Source: Paenibacillus kribbensis (GTDB taxonomy: Bacteria; Bacillota; Bacilli; Paenibacillales; Paenibacillaceae). From it: a stretch of 64,000 nt of DNA. The notes below the pieces were generated by a model that saw nothing but the letters and a program-made list of their open reading frames with translations, was not told the DNA's origin and searched no databases. The position numbers were made by a program, and so were the translations under genes. Location of the stretch: assembly GCF_002240415.1 (NCBI RefSeq), contig NZ_CP020028.1, forward strand, positions 873,501 to 937,500. The letters are read 5' to 3'. Positions 1 to 10,386 of this stretch are shown here, in pieces; the stretch's first letter is position 1, and each line of letters starts with the position of its first letter.

Positions 1-51
1 ATCGGGGATCAGTTACGGAATAGTCTGGATCTTCGACCATGGGGGAAGTGA
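1..51 (+). CDS. ABC transporter permease, C-terminal end only (DppC/NikC type)
   Basis: The first 16 codons read IGDQLRNSLDLRPWGK and then stop. This is the usual ending of DppC/OppC/NikC inner-membrane permeases (GDxLRDxLDPR-type). The stop lies one base before the start of the next ATPase gene, so it is the upstream cistron of the same importer operon. The rest of the gene lies outside the window. Confidence 0.7.
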   Translation: MGDQLRNSLDLRPWGK

Positions 52-52
52 A

Positions 53-871
53 ATGATGAATCTGCTGGAAATAGCCGGCCTGCATCTGAAGTCTGGGCAA
101 GGCACAATTGTGCGTGATCTCGATTTATCCGTTAGCGCGGGACAGTGTCATGCATTGATTGGTGAAAGTGGGAGTGGAAAAAGTATGACCTCGCTGTCCA
201 TTGGCGATCTGCTCCCTGCCACGGTTTGGGTGGAATCCGGCAAGATCGAATGGTGCGGAAGCTCGTTACTCGCTCTGTCCAAGAAAGATAGAGAGCGTCT
301 ACGAGGCAAGGAAATCGCTTATGTTTTTCAGGACTACGCTAGCGTGCTTACTCCGTTTATGACTATAGGCAAACAATTGGACGAAACGCTAAAAGCACAT
401 CATATGCAGGATATGCTGGATATGCCGGAACGCAAAAATCGAAAAGAGCGCATTGTGCAAGCCCTCGAACACGTCCGATTGCCAAAAGAAATATATAACC
501 GTTACCCATTTCAGCTTAGCGGGGGCCAGCTACAGAGGGTCTCGCTTGCAGTAGTCATCATGCTGGAACCCAAGCTGCTGATTTTGGACGAGCCTACCAC
601 AGCATTGGATCAAACGAATGCCAACGAAATTTTACGCATCATTTCAGAGCTGAAAGAACGCACCCGATGTGGCATTTTGTTCATCTCCCATAATCTGAGA
701 AACGTCAAGCGTTATGCTGATCAAGTCACTGTAATGCGAGAAGGCCAGGTTATTGAAACGGGAAGCACGTTGCCATTGTTAAACAGTCCAAAGCAGTCCT
801 ACACCCGAAGGCTGATTGAAGCCATTCCATCCTTGCGTCCATCAACGGAAGCCGTGCATGAATCCATATAG
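53..871 (+). CDS. ABC transporter ATPase, NikD/DppD-like
   Basis: A 272-aa nucleotide-binding subunit of a nickel/oligopeptide-type importer, acting on the cytoplasmic face. Walker A GESGSGKS is at residues 37-44, the signature LSGGQLQR begins near residue 155, and Walker B ILDEPTTALD ends near residue 184. The length fits NikD or CntD (about 250-272 aa) better than DppD (about 330 aa), which also carry a longer C-terminal iron-sulphur or peptide-type tail. It follows the permease end by one base and precedes a second ATPase by 12 bases. The substrate cannot be decided here: nickel, a metal-metallophore complex or a small peptide are all possible, because the binding protein is outside the window. 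Confidence 0.85.
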   Translation: MMNLLEIAGLHLKSGQGTIVRDLDLSVSAGQCHALIGESGSGKSMTSLSIGDLLPATVWVESGKIEWCGSSLLALSKKDRERLRGKEIAYVFQDYASVLTPFMTIGKQLDETLKAHHMQDMLDMPERKNRKERIVQALEHVRLPKEIYNRYPFQLSGGQLQRVSLAVVIMLEPKLLILDEPTTALDQTNANEILRIISELKERTRCGILFISHNLRNVKRYADQVTVMREGQVIETGSTLPLLNSPKQSYTRRLIEAIPSLRPSTEAVHESI

Positions 872-883
872 AAAGGCGGTAAA

Positions 884-1675
884 ATGTTTATGAACCCGAA
901 ACTTGTACCTGAACTTCTAGTCGTACAGGACATTCAAAAATCTTACCGCAAAAAGAACAAAGTGCTCGACGGGGTATCGCTGACGATTCGAGCGGGTGAA
1001 TGTGTGGGTCTGATCGGTGAAAGCGGTTGTGGGAAAAGCACATTGGCACGTTGTATCATGCTCATGCAAGGTGTAGATTCGGGAGCAATCTGGTTTCAGG
1101 GGAATCCTGTACAAGCGAGCAACCGGGAATCGTTAAAACGTTATAAAGGACAGATGCAGGCTGTATTCCAAAACCCGTCTGCGGCGCTGAACCCAAGGCT
1201 TCGTTTATTGGAATCTGTCATGGAGCCCTTGGATCAGTTGGAACAAAAGGTTCCAGCTTTTTTGAAGGACTGTGGTCCAGACAGAAGAGAAATAGCAGGG
1301 AAGCTGCTGGAGTGTGTGGGCTTATCACGTGAACTGCTGGATAGATATCCGCATGAAATCAGCGGTGGCCAGAAGCAGCGACTTTGTATGGCAAGAGCTA
1401 TTAGCGTGGAACCGGCACTCATTATAATGGATGAACCCACATCCAGCCTGGACACCTTAATTCAGTCAGAAATGCTAAACTTGCTCAAGGAGTTGCAGGG
1501 TAGGTTGGCATTTTCGTATTTGTTTATATCCCATGACTTACCTGTGGTGCAATATATGTGTGACCGGGTGCTGGTCATGCACGAAGGCCGTTTGGTGGAT
1601 GAGTTTGTAAAAGAGGAATTATTTGCTCCGGACAGACATCCATATACCCGCCAATTGGTTGCAGAATATGATTGA
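884..1675 (+). CDS. ABC transporter ATPase, NikE/DppF-like
   Basis: A 263-aa second ATPase that would pair with the preceding gene, as NikD/NikE or DppD/DppF do. Walker A GESGCGKS is at residues 45-52, the signature ISGGQKQR is near 159-166, and Walker B is IIMDEPTSSLD. The Q-loop reads VFQNPSAALNPR, typical of the DppF/NikE group. A ribosome site (GAAAGGCGG) lies just upstream; an alternative start two codons downstream is possible. It is the last gene of the operon. I see no clear terminator in the 230 bases after it. Confidence 0.85.
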   Translation: MFMNPKLVPELLVVQDIQKSYRKKNKVLDGVSLTIRAGECVGLIGESGCGKSTLARCIMLMQGVDSGAIWFQGNPVQASNRESLKRYKGQMQAVFQNPSAALNPRLRLLESVMEPLDQLEQKVPAFLKDCGPDRREIAGKLLECVGLSRELLDRYPHEISGGQKQRLCMARAISVEPALIIMDEPTSSLDTLIQSEMLNLLKELQGRLAFSYLFISHDLPVVQYMCDRVLVMHEGRLVDEFVKEELFAPDRHPYTRQLVAEYD

Positions 1676-1907
1676 GGGTACACTCCCAAGTATCGTCTTT
1701 TATTCGTCTTTTTTCATACCTGTTTTCTCCCAGAAACGTCCTCAGTATATTGCACATGTTATAAGCTGCGCAGTACAATGAAGTATACACCGAAACTACC
1801 ACTTGCTTAATTCATACTTATGAATCGAACAACTTGGGTAAATACTTTAGCCTAAAAAGTATTGTGTGGAGGTGCTCGAAGTGTGTAGCAATCAGGAGGA
1901 GAAAAAT

Positions 1908-2072
1908 ATGCCCGTAACTGAAATTAAACCTATTCGTCCAACTCAGGCTATTTTTAATGAAAAAGACGCACAAAAGTTTGATAATTACGCTAATCAAGTG
2001 GCTAAAACTAAAAGTGTAGGAATGGATCGTATGCGCCAAATGATGCGTGAATTCAAAGAGAAAAGGAAGTAG
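1908..2072 (+). CDS. Small hypothetical protein, 54 aa
   Basis: A 54-residue basic, helical-looking protein beginning MPVTEIKPIRPTQAIF and ending in a Lys/Arg-rich tail (REFKEKRK). The start was chosen because AGGAGGAG lies 7 bases upstream; a longer reading from 1866 lacks a good ribosome site. There is no signal peptide or membrane segment. I do not recognise the family. The charge pattern could suit a small nucleic-acid or protein-binding factor, but that is a guess. Confidence 0.6.
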   Translation: MPVTEIKPIRPTQAIFNEKDAQKFDNYANQVAKTKSVGMDRMRQMMREFKEKRK

Positions 2073-2081
2073 ACCTCCGGT

Positions 2082-2159
2082 ATGCTTGAATATAGGTACA
2101 TTTGTGAAAGTGATAAAGAATTGATTGAGCAGTTCAGTGCGATGATGAGCCTACTGTAA
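2082..2159 (+). pseudogene. Possible N-terminal stub of a GNAT-type acetyltransferase
   Basis: A 25-codon frame starting MLEYRYICESDKELIEQF and then stopping. The opening resembles the first strand and helix of GNAT acetyltransferases. There is no ribosome site and nothing downstream continues the fold, so at most this is a decayed remnant. The match is short and could be chance. Confidence 0.25.
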
Positions 2160-2299
2160 GGTCTTTTCTTGTGGAGAATGCTTTAAAATTGGAGAATTAT
2201 AAGTACATAAATTGAAAGGGTTTCTATTTTTTTGTTCTTATTTTAAATTTTCAAGATGAAGTTCTCTAGAAGAGTAAGGGTATCATAAATGAGTCTGTA

Positions 2300-2325
2300 A
2301 GCAGCTTAAGAGGCTGCTTTTTTTT
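2300..2325 (+). terminator. Intrinsic terminator
   Basis: A six-base-pair stem AGCAGC/GCTGCT with a 7-base loop is followed by a run of eight T. It would end transcription from the small genes upstream of the glycan operon. Confidence 0.75.
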
Positions 2326-2569
2326 GTTGTTACTCCCTTCAAAAAGATTTTCCTCAGGGAATTTACATAAAAACGGAGCAGGCGGAATGGTGCTGTACAA
2401 GCAACAGCGATGGGAAGCACCATCCGCATGCGTAGTGGCACAAACGTAATTTTCAACTCCACCCCCCATATATCTAATTTTGAACTGATTTTTCTCCTAA
2501 TTCGTCGGGTATCAGCTTCTGATCCGGCACAGTATGATAATAGTAACTACATACGAGGAGGAGCTTGCT
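2326..2569. other. Leader region of the glycan-uptake operon
   Basis: There is no gene here. The main structure is an imperfect hairpin at 2382-2427 (arms GCGGAATGGTGC and GCACCATCCGC, one bulged base). No T-run follows, so it is not a simple terminator. It may be an operator or an mRNA structure for the operon starting at 2570. I could not place a convincing sigma-A promoter. Confidence 0.35.
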
Positions 2570-3583
2570 ATGGAATCTTCAACTGAAACCGCTTCCAATA
2601 CTGGTGCTGTGATTCCTGAATCCAATCGGGGCAGACCGCGTAAGGGACGCGGACCGGAGCCCGGACGTGGCAAAAAAGGCTTGTGGGACAGTGTGAAGCA
2701 GCAAAAATATCTTTATTTTATGTCCATTCCTTTCGTCATATGGGTGTTTGTTTTCAGTTATCTTCCGCTGTGGGGCTGGACGATGGCCTTTCAAAATTAT
2801 AAGCCGGCCAAATCCTTCTGGAATCAGAAGTGGGTGGGATTCGACAACTTTGTTGAGCTTTTTCAGGATGAACGATTTTATCTGGTATTACGCAATACGC
2901 TGGCGATGAGCCTGATGGGCATTGTGTTTGGCTTTGTTGTACCGATCTTTTTTGCGATTTTATTAAATGAGCTGAGGGGAATGATGTTCAAGCGTTTCGT
3001 GCAGACGGTATCTTACCTTCCGCACTTTGTATCCTGGGTGGTGGTTGCCGGATTGGTTACCAAGATGCTGTCCATTGATGGGGGGATCGTTAACGATATA
3101 TTGATAGCGCTTCATATTGTGGATGAGCCGATTCAATTCATGGCCAAGGGGAGCTGGTTCTGGTACATTGTAACCGCTTCCGACATATGGAAAGAGACGG
3201 GCTGGAATACGATTATTTACTTAGCCGCGATCACTGGAATAGACCAGGAGCAGTATGAAGCTTCGCGTGTGGATGGGGCAAGCCGCTGGAGACAGATGTG
3301 GCATATTACGCTGCCGGGCATCCGCTCGACCATTGCCGTTCTGTTTATTATGGCGATTGGGCATCTGGTCAGCAACGGTTTTGAAAAGCAGTTCCTACTG
3401 GGCAACAGCCTCGTAACGGATTATTCCGAAGTGCTGGATTTGTATGCATTGAATTACGGGATTAATTTGGGCCGCTTCTCTTACGGGACGGCGATCGGTA
3501 TTTTCAACTCATTGGTCAGCATTCTGTTGTTGTTTACGGCAAATGGCATATTCAAGAAACTGACCAAAGAAAGCATCATGTAG
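2570..3583 (+). CDS. Carbohydrate ABC transporter permease, LplB family
   Basis: A 337-aa permease, first of the pair in a polysaccharide/oligosaccharide importer. The start at 2570 is preferred over the longer reading from 2534 because GAGGAGGAG lies directly upstream. An Arg/Lys/Gly-rich cytoplasmic N-tail (about residues 15-45) precedes about six membrane helices beginning YLYFMSIPFVIWVFVF. The EAA-loop that docks the ATPase is EASRVDGASRWRQMWHI near residue 230. No ATPase is encoded in the operon, as usual for LplABC-type systems, which share a housekeeping MsmK-like ATPase. The substrate is probably a fucosylated or beta-glucosidic plant oligosaccharide, inferred from the downstream hydrolases. 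Confidence 0.9.
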   Translation: MESSTETASNTGAVIPESNRGRPRKGRGPEPGRGKKGLWDSVKQQKYLYFMSIPFVIWVFVFSYLPLWGWTMAFQNYKPAKSFWNQKWVGFDNFVELFQDERFYLVLRNTLAMSLMGIVFGFVVPIFFAILLNELRGMMFKRFVQTVSYLPHFVSWVVVAGLVTKMLSIDGGIVNDILIALHIVDEPIQFMAKGSWFWYIVTASDIWKETGWNTIIYLAAITGIDQEQYEASRVDGASRWRQMWHITLPGIRSTIAVLFIMAIGHLVSNGFEKQFLLGNSLVTDYSEVLDLYALNYGINLGRFSYGTAIGIFNSLVSILLLFTANGIFKKLTKESIM

Positions 3584-3598
3584 GGAGGGAGAGGCGAA

Positions 3599-4501
3599 AT
3601 GACGAACAAGGCTTTTAACGCGACCCGGTCTGAAAAGATGTTTGATCTGTTCAACTATATCCTCATGGCATTAATCGTGGTAGTGACGCTGTATCCGTTT
3701 CTGAACGTACTTGCAATTTCCTTGAATAATTCGACGGACACAGTTCGTGGCGGCATTTATATATGGCCCCGCCAGTTTACACTCGAAAATTACAAAACGA
3801 TTTTCCAATACGATGGCCTTCTTCAGGGTCTGCAGGTATCGATTTTACGTACAGTGGTTGGAACGGTGCTGGGGCTCATTTGTGCATCTATGCTTGCATT
3901 TACGCTAAGCCGGGTCGATTTTCGCGCCCGCAAGTTCATTTCCACGTTTCTGGCATTGACGATGTATTTTTCCGGCGGGATGGTGCCTGTGTTTATTTTG
4001 ATGCGTGATTTGCATTTGCTGGGCACGTTCTGGGTATATATTTTCCCGACGTTGATTAGCGCGTTTAATGTATTTGTCATTCGTTCCTTTATGGATGGTT
4101 TGCCGTATGCGCTGCAGGAGTCTGCCAAACTGGACGGAGCGAACGATTTTACAATATACTGGAAAATTATTTTGCCGCTGTGCAAGCCTGTGCTCGCGAC
4201 AATTGCTCTGTTTTTGGCGGTGAACCAGTGGAACGCGTGGTTTGATACGTATTTGTACAACGGGACAGCTTCACAATGGACAACGCTGCAATACGAGCTG
4301 ATGAAGGTACTGCAAAGTACACAGCAAGGCGGCTCCAGCATGACCAACAGCAATGATATGGCGAAGCAAATGGCACAGATTTCGCCAGAATCCATCAAAA
4401 TGGCAATTACGATTACGGTTACGCTCCCCATCCTGCTGGTATATCCATTCCTGCAAAAGTATTTTGTAGGCGGCATGACGCTGGGCGCAGTGAAATCATA
4501 A
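3599..4501 (+). CDS. Carbohydrate ABC transporter permease, LplC/YtcP family
   Basis: A 300-aa partner permease. Six membrane helices are visible, beginning at LFNYILMALIVVVTLYPF. The EAA-loop QESAKLDGANDFTIYWKI starts near residue 173, and the C-terminus YPFLQKYFVGGMTLGAVKS is characteristic of the LplC/YtcP branch. It starts 15 bases after the LplB-like stop with AGGGAGGGAG upstream. It forms the membrane channel with the preceding gene and takes substrate from the lipoprotein encoded next. Confidence 0.93.
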   Translation: MTNKAFNATRSEKMFDLFNYILMALIVVVTLYPFLNVLAISLNNSTDTVRGGIYIWPRQFTLENYKTIFQYDGLLQGLQVSILRTVVGTVLGLICASMLAFTLSRVDFRARKFISTFLALTMYFSGGMVPVFILMRDLHLLGTFWVYIFPTLISAFNVFVIRSFMDGLPYALQESAKLDGANDFTIYWKIILPLCKPVLATIALFLAVNQWNAWFDTYLYNGTASQWTTLQYELMKVLQSTQQGGSSMTNSNDMAKQMAQISPESIKMAITITVTLPILLVYPFLQKYFVGGMTLGAVKS

Positions 4502-4550
4502 CAGTTAAATCATAACAGTCCAATCATTAAAAACACAGGAGGTTTGGAAC

Positions 4551-6245
4551 ATGAAAAAACACTGGTCCAGATTTGCACTCATTCCCTTGCTTGCGGTATC
4601 ACTTGCTGCACTGGCAGGCTGTGGCGGGAGCCAAAACGCAGCAAAGGAAGGCTCATCCAGTGGAACCGATCCGATAACGTTTAGCTTTTTTGGGGCTGAT
4701 CCAAGCCCGCAATGGAGCGGCATGAAGGATGAAATAGGCAAGGAAATCACGAAAAGAACGGGTGTAACCCTGAATGCTGAATTTGATGTCAGCGGCGGGG
4801 GCGGGAATGATCGCATTTCTTTGATGGCAGCGAGTGGAGAGTACCCGGATCTGGTTTCTGCCAAAGCAAATATCAGCAAGCTGGTGGACGCCGGAGCGAT
4901 GATTGATCTGACGGATCTGATTAACGAGCACGCGCCGAATCTCAAAAAGCTGTACGGTCCCTATATGGATCGGCTGAAATACAGCAACAAGGATCAGGCC
5001 ATCTATGTCATTCCTACGTACGCAGGTGTGGGGCAGAAGAGCTTTGATGCGACGGGTGGATTTGAAATCCAGCACAGAGTACTTAAGGAACTGGGGTATC
5101 CGAAGGTGAAAACATTACAGGATTTTGAGAACGTACTCAAAACCTATGCAGCCAAACATCCGACCATTGACGGTAAAAAGACCATTCCTCTCACGCTGGA
5201 TGCGGACGACTGGAGAATCATGATTACCGTAACAAATCCTGCCTTCCAGACGACAGGAGCGTCGGACGATGGCGAATATTTTATTGATCCCAAGACGTTT
5301 GAAGCCAAGCTTCATTACAAGCGTCCGGAGGAAAAGGAATATTTCCGCTGGTTGAACCACATGTACAATGAAGGGCTGCTGGATAAGGAATCCTTTGTGC
5401 AAAAAAGTGACCAATACAAATCCAAAATTGCCAGCGGTCGCGTCCTCGGTCTGATTGACCAGGAGTGGGGCTATCTGGAAGCTGAAAATGCGTTAAAAAC
5501 GTCAGGCAAGGCCGATGCCAGCTATGCGCATTTTCCGGTTACACTTTCGGAGGAATATAAGGATCATTCCTTTCAGGATGCAGGCTTCATGTCCGGTTAT
5601 GGTGTAGGCATTACAGAGAGCTGCAAGGACCCGGTGCGGGCCATTAAGTTCCTTGATTATCTGGCTTCCGATGAAGGACAGGTGCTGGTGAACTGGGGAA
5701 TCGAAGGCAAGCATTATGAGATCAAGGACGGCAAACGCATCATTCCGGCAAATATACTGGAGCAAAAAACGAACAACGCCACCAGCTTCAACAAAACAAG
5801 CGGAATGGATCTGTACACGCTGATCAGCGGACACTATGGTGATGGTGTGAAAGATCCTACGGGGAACTACTATACTACCAAATTCCCGGAACAAATTATC
5901 GCAGCCTATTCGGAGCCGGAAAAGGAGTCGCTCAAGGCGTATGGCGTAAAAACGTGGAAGGATCTCTTTCCGAGCGAAAAGGAATTTGACGTCAAGCCAT
6001 GGGGTGCAGCCTATAACCTGACGACAGACAATGAATCCAACTATAACGTTACGTTCAAAAAAACGACGGACATTATCCGCAAGCGTATACCGGAGGCTAT
6101 TTTGGCACCGACTTCCAATTTTAACACCGTGTACGACAACATGATTAAAGAGCTGGATGCGGCCGGCGCCGTGCAAATGGAACAGCAGTACACGCAATTG
6201 GTGAAGGACAGAGTGGAGCTATGGAGCGGGAAGGCCTCTAAATAA
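4551..6245 (+). CDS. Extracellular solute-binding lipoprotein (LipO/LplA-like)
   Basis: A 564-aa family-1 solute-binding protein. The signal peptide ends in the lipobox LAGC, placing the lipidated Cys at residue 24, so the mature protein sits on the outer face of the membrane. The length (about 500-570 aa) and the motif TGVTLNAEFDVSGGGGNDR are typical of the large LplA/LipO proteins of Paenibacillus. A strong AGGAGG lies before the start. It delivers an oligosaccharide to the two preceding permeases; the ligand is unproven. Confidence 0.9.
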   Translation: MKKHWSRFALIPLLAVSLAALAGCGGSQNAAKEGSSSGTDPITFSFFGADPSPQWSGMKDEIGKEITKRTGVTLNAEFDVSGGGGNDRISLMAASGEYPDLVSAKANISKLVDAGAMIDLTDLINEHAPNLKKLYGPYMDRLKYSNKDQAIYVIPTYAGVGQKSFDATGGFEIQHRVLKELGYPKVKTLQDFENVLKTYAAKHPTIDGKKTIPLTLDADDWRIMITVTNPAFQTTGASDDGEYFIDPKTFEAKLHYKRPEEKEYFRWLNHMYNEGLLDKESFVQKSDQYKSKIASGRVLGLIDQEWGYLEAENALKTSGKADASYAHFPVTLSEEYKDHSFQDAGFMSGYGVGITESCKDPVRAIKFLDYLASDEGQVLVNWGIEGKHYEIKDGKRIIPANILEQKTNNATSFNKTSGMDLYTLISGHYGDGVKDPTGNYYTTKFPEQIIAAYSEPEKESLKAYGVKTWKDLFPSEKEFDVKPWGAAYNLTTDNESNYNVTFKKTTDIIRKRIPEAILAPTSNFNTVYDNMIKELDAAGAVQMEQQYTQLVKDRVELWSGKASK

Positions 6246-6279
6246 CGAATCCGTTTAACCAAGCTTTGATTGCCGGATG

Positions 6280-6325
6280 ACAGAGCGCTTGTCCTAGAGG
6301 CAATACGGGATTGACGCTCTGTTTT
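6280..6325 (+). terminator. Hairpin with U-tail between transporter and hydrolases
   Basis: Arms ACAGAGCG and CGCTCTGT enclose a 27-base loop, followed by TTTTAG. The tail is short and the loop large, so it probably allows read-through and would make the hydrolase genes less abundant than the transporter. Confidence 0.45.
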
Positions 6326-6348
6326 AGCTCAGGTGGGGAGGGTTTGAT

Positions 6349-8829
6349 GTGACAAAAGGGGAAAAGCCGCAGTCCCTGCGGTTATGGTATCGCCAACCTG
6401 CTGAGGTATGGGAGGAAGCATTGCCCGTCGGCAATGGAAGACTCGGCGCTATGGTGTTTGGCGGGATCAGAGAGGAGCGGTTGCAATTAAACGAGGATAC
6501 ACTCTGGTCCGGATTTCCAAGAGATGGGGTTCAGTATGATGCATTGCGATACTTGAAGCCCGTCAGGGAACTGATTGCAGCTGGAAAATACAAGGATGCG
6601 GAACATCTGATCAATACGCACATGCTGGGTTGCAATACGGAAGCGTATCAGCCTTTGGGAGATTTGTGGATTACGCAGAAGGGCTTCGGAGAAATCACGC
6701 ATTATGAACGGGAACTGGACTTACCGACCGGAACAGCAGCAGTTGCTTTTCATAGCGATGGCATCCGTTATACGCGTGAGGTTATCGCAAGTAGCCCAGA
6801 TGGAATCATCATGGTATCGCTGACTGCGGATAGGGCTGGGCAGATTAATGCGTCAGTGCGTATAACGACGCCGCATCCTTGTGAAGATGAGTCAGGCGAG
6901 GATGAACATTTTGCTGTTTTATCCCAATGGGATAGCGATGTGGCTGAGGGGCTATCCGATGAAGCGACGAGGAACTGTATTACGCTGAACGGACGAGCGC
7001 CCAGTCATGTGGAATCCAATGATCACGGTGATCATCCGCAGTCGGTCGTTTACGAGCATGATCTGGGCACGGCTTTTGCGGTTCAGGCGAGGATGGTTTC
7101 CGAGGGAGGAATCGTAACGGCGAAGGATGACGGAACAGTAATCGTTTCGGGCGCCGATACACTCACGGTGTATTTGGCGGCGGCGACCGGATTTCGGGGA
7201 TTCGACGTGATGCCCGATAGTGATCCGGCGGAGTCAGCAGAGGCCTGCCAGATCACTTTGGATAAGGCGATATCGCTGGGGAGCGAGCAGGTGCGGCAAC
7301 GGCATGAGCAGGATCATCGCACACTGTTCGACCGTGTCGCATTGGAGCTTGGGGGTGACACTCGAGCCGAAGAGTTGATTCTGCCCACTGATCTGCGCTT
7401 GGAGCGTTATAAGCAAGGGGAGGCGGACCCGGGTTTGGAGGTGCTGTTGTTTCAGTATGGGCGCTACCTGCTCATGGGCAGTTCACGCCCGGGCAGTCAG
7501 CCCGCCAATCTCCAGGGCATCTGGAATGATCGGGTGCAGCCGCCGTGGAACAGTAATTATACAACCAATATAAATACACAGATGAATTACTGGCCGGCCG
7601 AAATATGCAATCTTGCCGAGTGCCATGAGCCCCTGCTGCACATGGTTGGAGAAATCAGCCGCACGGGACGCAGAGTGGCTTCCGTCAATTACGGCGCTCA
7701 AGGATGGGCAGCCCACCACAATGTAGACCTGTGGAGATACGCCGGACCGTCAGGGGGCCACGCCAGTTGGGCATTTTGGCCGTTAGGGGGTGTATGGCTG
7801 ACCGCCCATCTGTGGGAACGTTATCTGTTCACACAGGATACAGCCTATTTGGCGGAACAGGCTTATCCGCTGATGAAGGGTGCGGCTGCCTTTTGTATGG
7901 ATTGGCTCATAGAAGGCCCGGATGGCTGGCTCGTTACCTCTCCCTCCACATCACCCGAAAACAAATTCATCACATCGTCCGGCGAAGAGTGCAGTATATC
8001 CATGGGTTCTACGATGGATATGACACTGATCCGGGAACTGCTCGGCAACTGCATTCAGGCAGCGGATCTGCTGGAATTAGACGAAGAGTTCCGCAACCGC
8101 TGTGAAGAGACTCAGCAACGGCTACTGCCTTATCAAATGGGCCGTCACGGGCAGTTGCAGGAATGGTTTGTCGATTGGGAGGAAGCGGAGCCGGGACATC
8201 GGCATGTTTCGCATCTGTACGGTTTGTACCCCGGCCGACAAATCCATATCCGCGATACTCCGGAGCTGGCAGAGGCGGCCCGCATATCGCTGCACAGGCG
8301 GCTGGATCATGGTGGAGGCCATACCGGGTGGAGCTGTGCTTGGCTGATTAACCTGTACGCCCGGCTGGAGGATGGCGAGGCGGCGCATCGGTATGTTCGC
8401 ACCTTACTGTCGCGTTCGACCTATCCCAATCTATTCGACGCTCACCCGCCTTTTCAGATTGACGGCAATTTCGGCGCGACGGCGGGCATCGCGGAAATGC
8501 TGCTGCAAAGCCGTCCGGGTGAGCTGACCTTACTGCCTGCCCTGCCTGCAGCATGGTCGCAGGGACGGGTCAGCGGATTGCGGGGGCGTGGCGGGATGAC
8601 GGTCAGCATAGAATGGTCCGGTTCCCGGCTCGTCCGTGCGGAACTTATCGCATCTGTCCCGACAGGTAACTGCATCATTCGCTGTGCACAGCCCTTTAGC
8701 GCAGATGCCCGGCAAGCCCAGCCTGATCCAGAGCACGGTGGATTCATTCTGTCATGGATTTTTACCAAAGAGCAGGAAATAACGGACGGACATATGATTA
8801 TTATTCTTGGAGAGGAAGATCGAATATGA
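6349..8829 (+). CDS. Glycoside hydrolase family 95 (alpha-L-fucosidase-type)
   Basis: An 826-aa cytoplasmic enzyme without a signal peptide. It starts with GTG at 6349, since the overlapping ATG at 6347 is followed immediately by a stop; GGTGGGGAGGG is the ribosome site. The N-terminal beta-domain opens [20 protein letters not shown], typical of GH95. In the catalytic barrel the motif [16 protein letters not shown] supplies the Asn pair (N407, N409) that activates water in the inverting mechanism. E537 in [10 protein letters not shown] fits the general acid, and D705 in FQIDGNFG the remaining acidic residue. GH95 removes terminal alpha-1,2-L-fucose or alpha-L-galactose, as on xyloglucan side chains. 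It overlaps bglA by four bases, implying coupled translation and joint action on imported oligosaccharides. Confidence 0.92.
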   Translation: MTKGEKPQSLRLWYRQPAEVWEEALPVGNGRLGAMVFGGIREERLQLNEDTLWSGFPRDGVQYDALRYLKPVRELIAAGKYKDAEHLINTHMLGCNTEAYQPLGDLWITQKGFGEITHYERELDLPTGTAAVAFHSDGIRYTREVIASSPDGIIMVSLTADRAGQINASVRITTPHPCEDESGEDEHFAVLSQWDSDVAEGLSDEATRNCITLNGRAPSHVESNDHGDHPQSVVYEHDLGTAFAVQARMVSEGGIVTAKDDGTVIVSGADTLTVYLAAATGFRGFDVMPDSDPAESAEACQITLDKAISLGSEQVRQRHEQDHRTLFDRVALELGGDTRAEELILPTDLRLERYKQGEADPGLEVLLFQYGRYLLMGSSRPGSQPANLQGIWNDRVQPPWNSNYTTNINTQMNYWPAEICNLAECHEPLLHMVGEISRTGRRVASVNYGAQGWAAHHNVDLWRYAGPSGGHASWAFWPLGGVWLTAHLWERYLFTQDTAYLAEQAYPLMKGAAAFCMDWLIEGPDGWLVTSPSTSPENKFITSSGEECSISMGSTMDMTLIRELLGNCIQAADLLELDEEFRNRCEETQQRLLPYQMGRHGQLQEWFVDWEEAEPGHRHVSHLYGLYPGRQIHIRDTPELAEAARISLHRRLDHGGGHTGWSCAWLINLYARLEDGEAAHRYVRTLLSRSTYPNLFDAHPPFQIDGNFGATAGIAEMLLQSRPGELTLLPALPAAWSQGRVSGLRGRGGMTVSIEWSGSRLVRAELIASVPTGNCIIRCAQPFSADARQAQPDPEHGGFILSWIFTKEQEITDGHMIIILGEEDRI

Positions 8830-10172
8830 CCATTTTTCAATTTCCGCAGGACTTTATGTGGGGAACGGCAACGGCAGCCTATCAAATTGAGGGGGCTTAT
8901 CAGGAGGGGGGAAGAAGCCTGTCCATTTGGGATACCTTTGCTCATACGCCTGGCAAGGTGTTTAACGGAGATAACGGAAATGTAGCTTGCGACAGCTATC
9001 ATCGCTACGAGGAGGATATCCGGCTGATGAAGGAGTTGGGCATTCGTACATATCGTTTTTCGGTGTCATGGCCGCGTATATTCCCGAATGGTGACGGTGA
9101 AGTCAACCAAGAAGGCTTGGACTATTATCATCGCGTAGTCGATTTGTTGAACGAAAACGGGATTGAACCGTTCTGCACCCTGTATCACTGGGATTTGCCA
9201 CAGGTGCTTCAGGATGCGGGAGGCTGGGAAAATCGCCGCACGATTCAGGCATTTGTCCAGTTTGCCGAAACGATGTTCCGTGAGTTTCACGGAAAAATAC
9301 ACCATTGGCTCACATTTAATGAACCGTGGTGCATCGCTTTTTTATCCAATATGCTGGGCGTTCACGCCCCTGGTCTGACGAATCTCCAGACAGCCATCGA
9401 TGTGGGACATCATCTGCTGGTTGCACATGGCCTTTCTGTGCGTCGTTTCCGCGAGCTGGGCACCAGTGGTCAGATTGGCATCGCGCCCAATGTCTCATGG
9501 GCTGTACCCTACAGCACTTCCGAGGAAGATAAAGCCGCTTGTGCACGCACGATTTCCCTGCACAGTGACTGGTTTCTCCAGCCTATTTATCAAGGCTCAT
9601 ATCCACAGTTTTTGGTAGACTGGTTTGCGGAGCAGGGAGCCAGCGTACCGATTCAAGATGGGGATATGGACATCATTCGTGAACCGATTGATATGATCGG
9701 CATCAATTACTATAGTATGTCCGTTAATCGCTTTAATCCCGAAGCCGGGTTCCTTCAATCCGAAGAGATCAATATGGGACTGCCAGTCACGGATATCGGC
9801 TGGCCGGTGGAATCACGTGGGCTGTATGAGGTACTGCATTATTTGCAAAAATACGGCAATATCGACATTTACATTACAGAGAACGGGGCATGCATCAACG
9901 ATGACATTGTGAACGGCAAGGTTCAGGATGACCGTCGTATTTCGTATATGCGTCAGCATTTGGTGCAGGTACACCGGGCTATTCATGACGGGCTTCATGT
10001 CAAAGGATATATGGCATGGTCATTGATGGACAATTTTGAGTGGGCAGAAGGGTACAATATGAGATTTGGCATGATTCATGTCGATTTCCGCACACAGGTC
10101 CGCACCCCCAAGGAAAGCTATTACTGGTATCAAAATGTGGTCAATAATAATTGGCTGGAGACCAGACGCTAA
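8826..10172 (+). CDS. bglA: Beta-glucosidase A, GH1
   Basis: A 448-aa cytoplasmic GH1 enzyme hydrolysing cellobiose and other beta-glucosides by retention. The acid/base is E166 in TFNEP and the nucleophile is E352 in ITENG, the positions known for P. polymyxa BglA. The N-terminus [20 protein letters not shown] and the end NNWLETRR match my recollection of that protein almost residue for residue. The start at 8826 is favoured over an upstream in-frame ATG at 8754 because it overlaps the GH95 stop (ATGA) and has GGAGAGGAAG before it. It is the last gene of the operon. Confidence 0.96.
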   Translation: MTIFQFPQDFMWGTATAAYQIEGAYQEGGRSLSIWDTFAHTPGKVFNGDNGNVACDSYHRYEEDIRLMKELGIRTYRFSVSWPRIFPNGDGEVNQEGLDYYHRVVDLLNENGIEPFCTLYHWDLPQVLQDAGGWENRRTIQAFVQFAETMFREFHGKIHHWLTFNEPWCIAFLSNMLGVHAPGLTNLQTAIDVGHHLLVAHGLSVRRFRELGTSGQIGIAPNVSWAVPYSTSEEDKAACARTISLHSDWFLQPIYQGSYPQFLVDWFAEQGASVPIQDGDMDIIREPIDMIGINYYSMSVNRFNPEAGFLQSEEINMGLPVTDIGWPVESRGLYEVLHYLQKYGNIDIYITENGACINDDIVNGKVQDDRRISYMRQHLVQVHRAIHDGLHVKGYMAWSLMDNFEWAEGYNMRFGMIHVDFRTQVRTPKESYYWYQNVVNNNWLETRR

Positions 10173-10386
10173 AAAGATCTGTTTTGCAATAGCGGAGCTG
10201 GTTCCGTCTTCACTACCTTTGGTTTGAACAGCAGGTCCTTCGGGGTAATAATAGCCAAGATATGTTACAGGTTGTTCCAAGTATGTATAGACTAAAGGGA
10301 ATAAAAAAGCAAGATATGTGCATACTGACAAAAATACCTGACGAGGGCGTTTGAAACTATTTTTTAGACTGGAGGGAGTGAAGGGG

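Noticed and set aside
1676..1907. Region after the left-edge ABC operon examined for a terminator or promoter
   Set aside because: No stable hairpin with a T-run and no consensus promoter found.
3823..4476. Long minus-strand open frame (217 codons) inside the LplC-like gene
   Set aside because: It lies opposite a well-conserved permease and shows no domain; antisense open frame due to codon bias.
10172..10331. Minus-strand frame with protein-like composition (QPVTYLGYYYPEGPAVQ)
   Set aside because: It runs into the antisense of bglA, has no ribosome site and no family that I recognise; probably chance, though an old remnant cannot be excluded.
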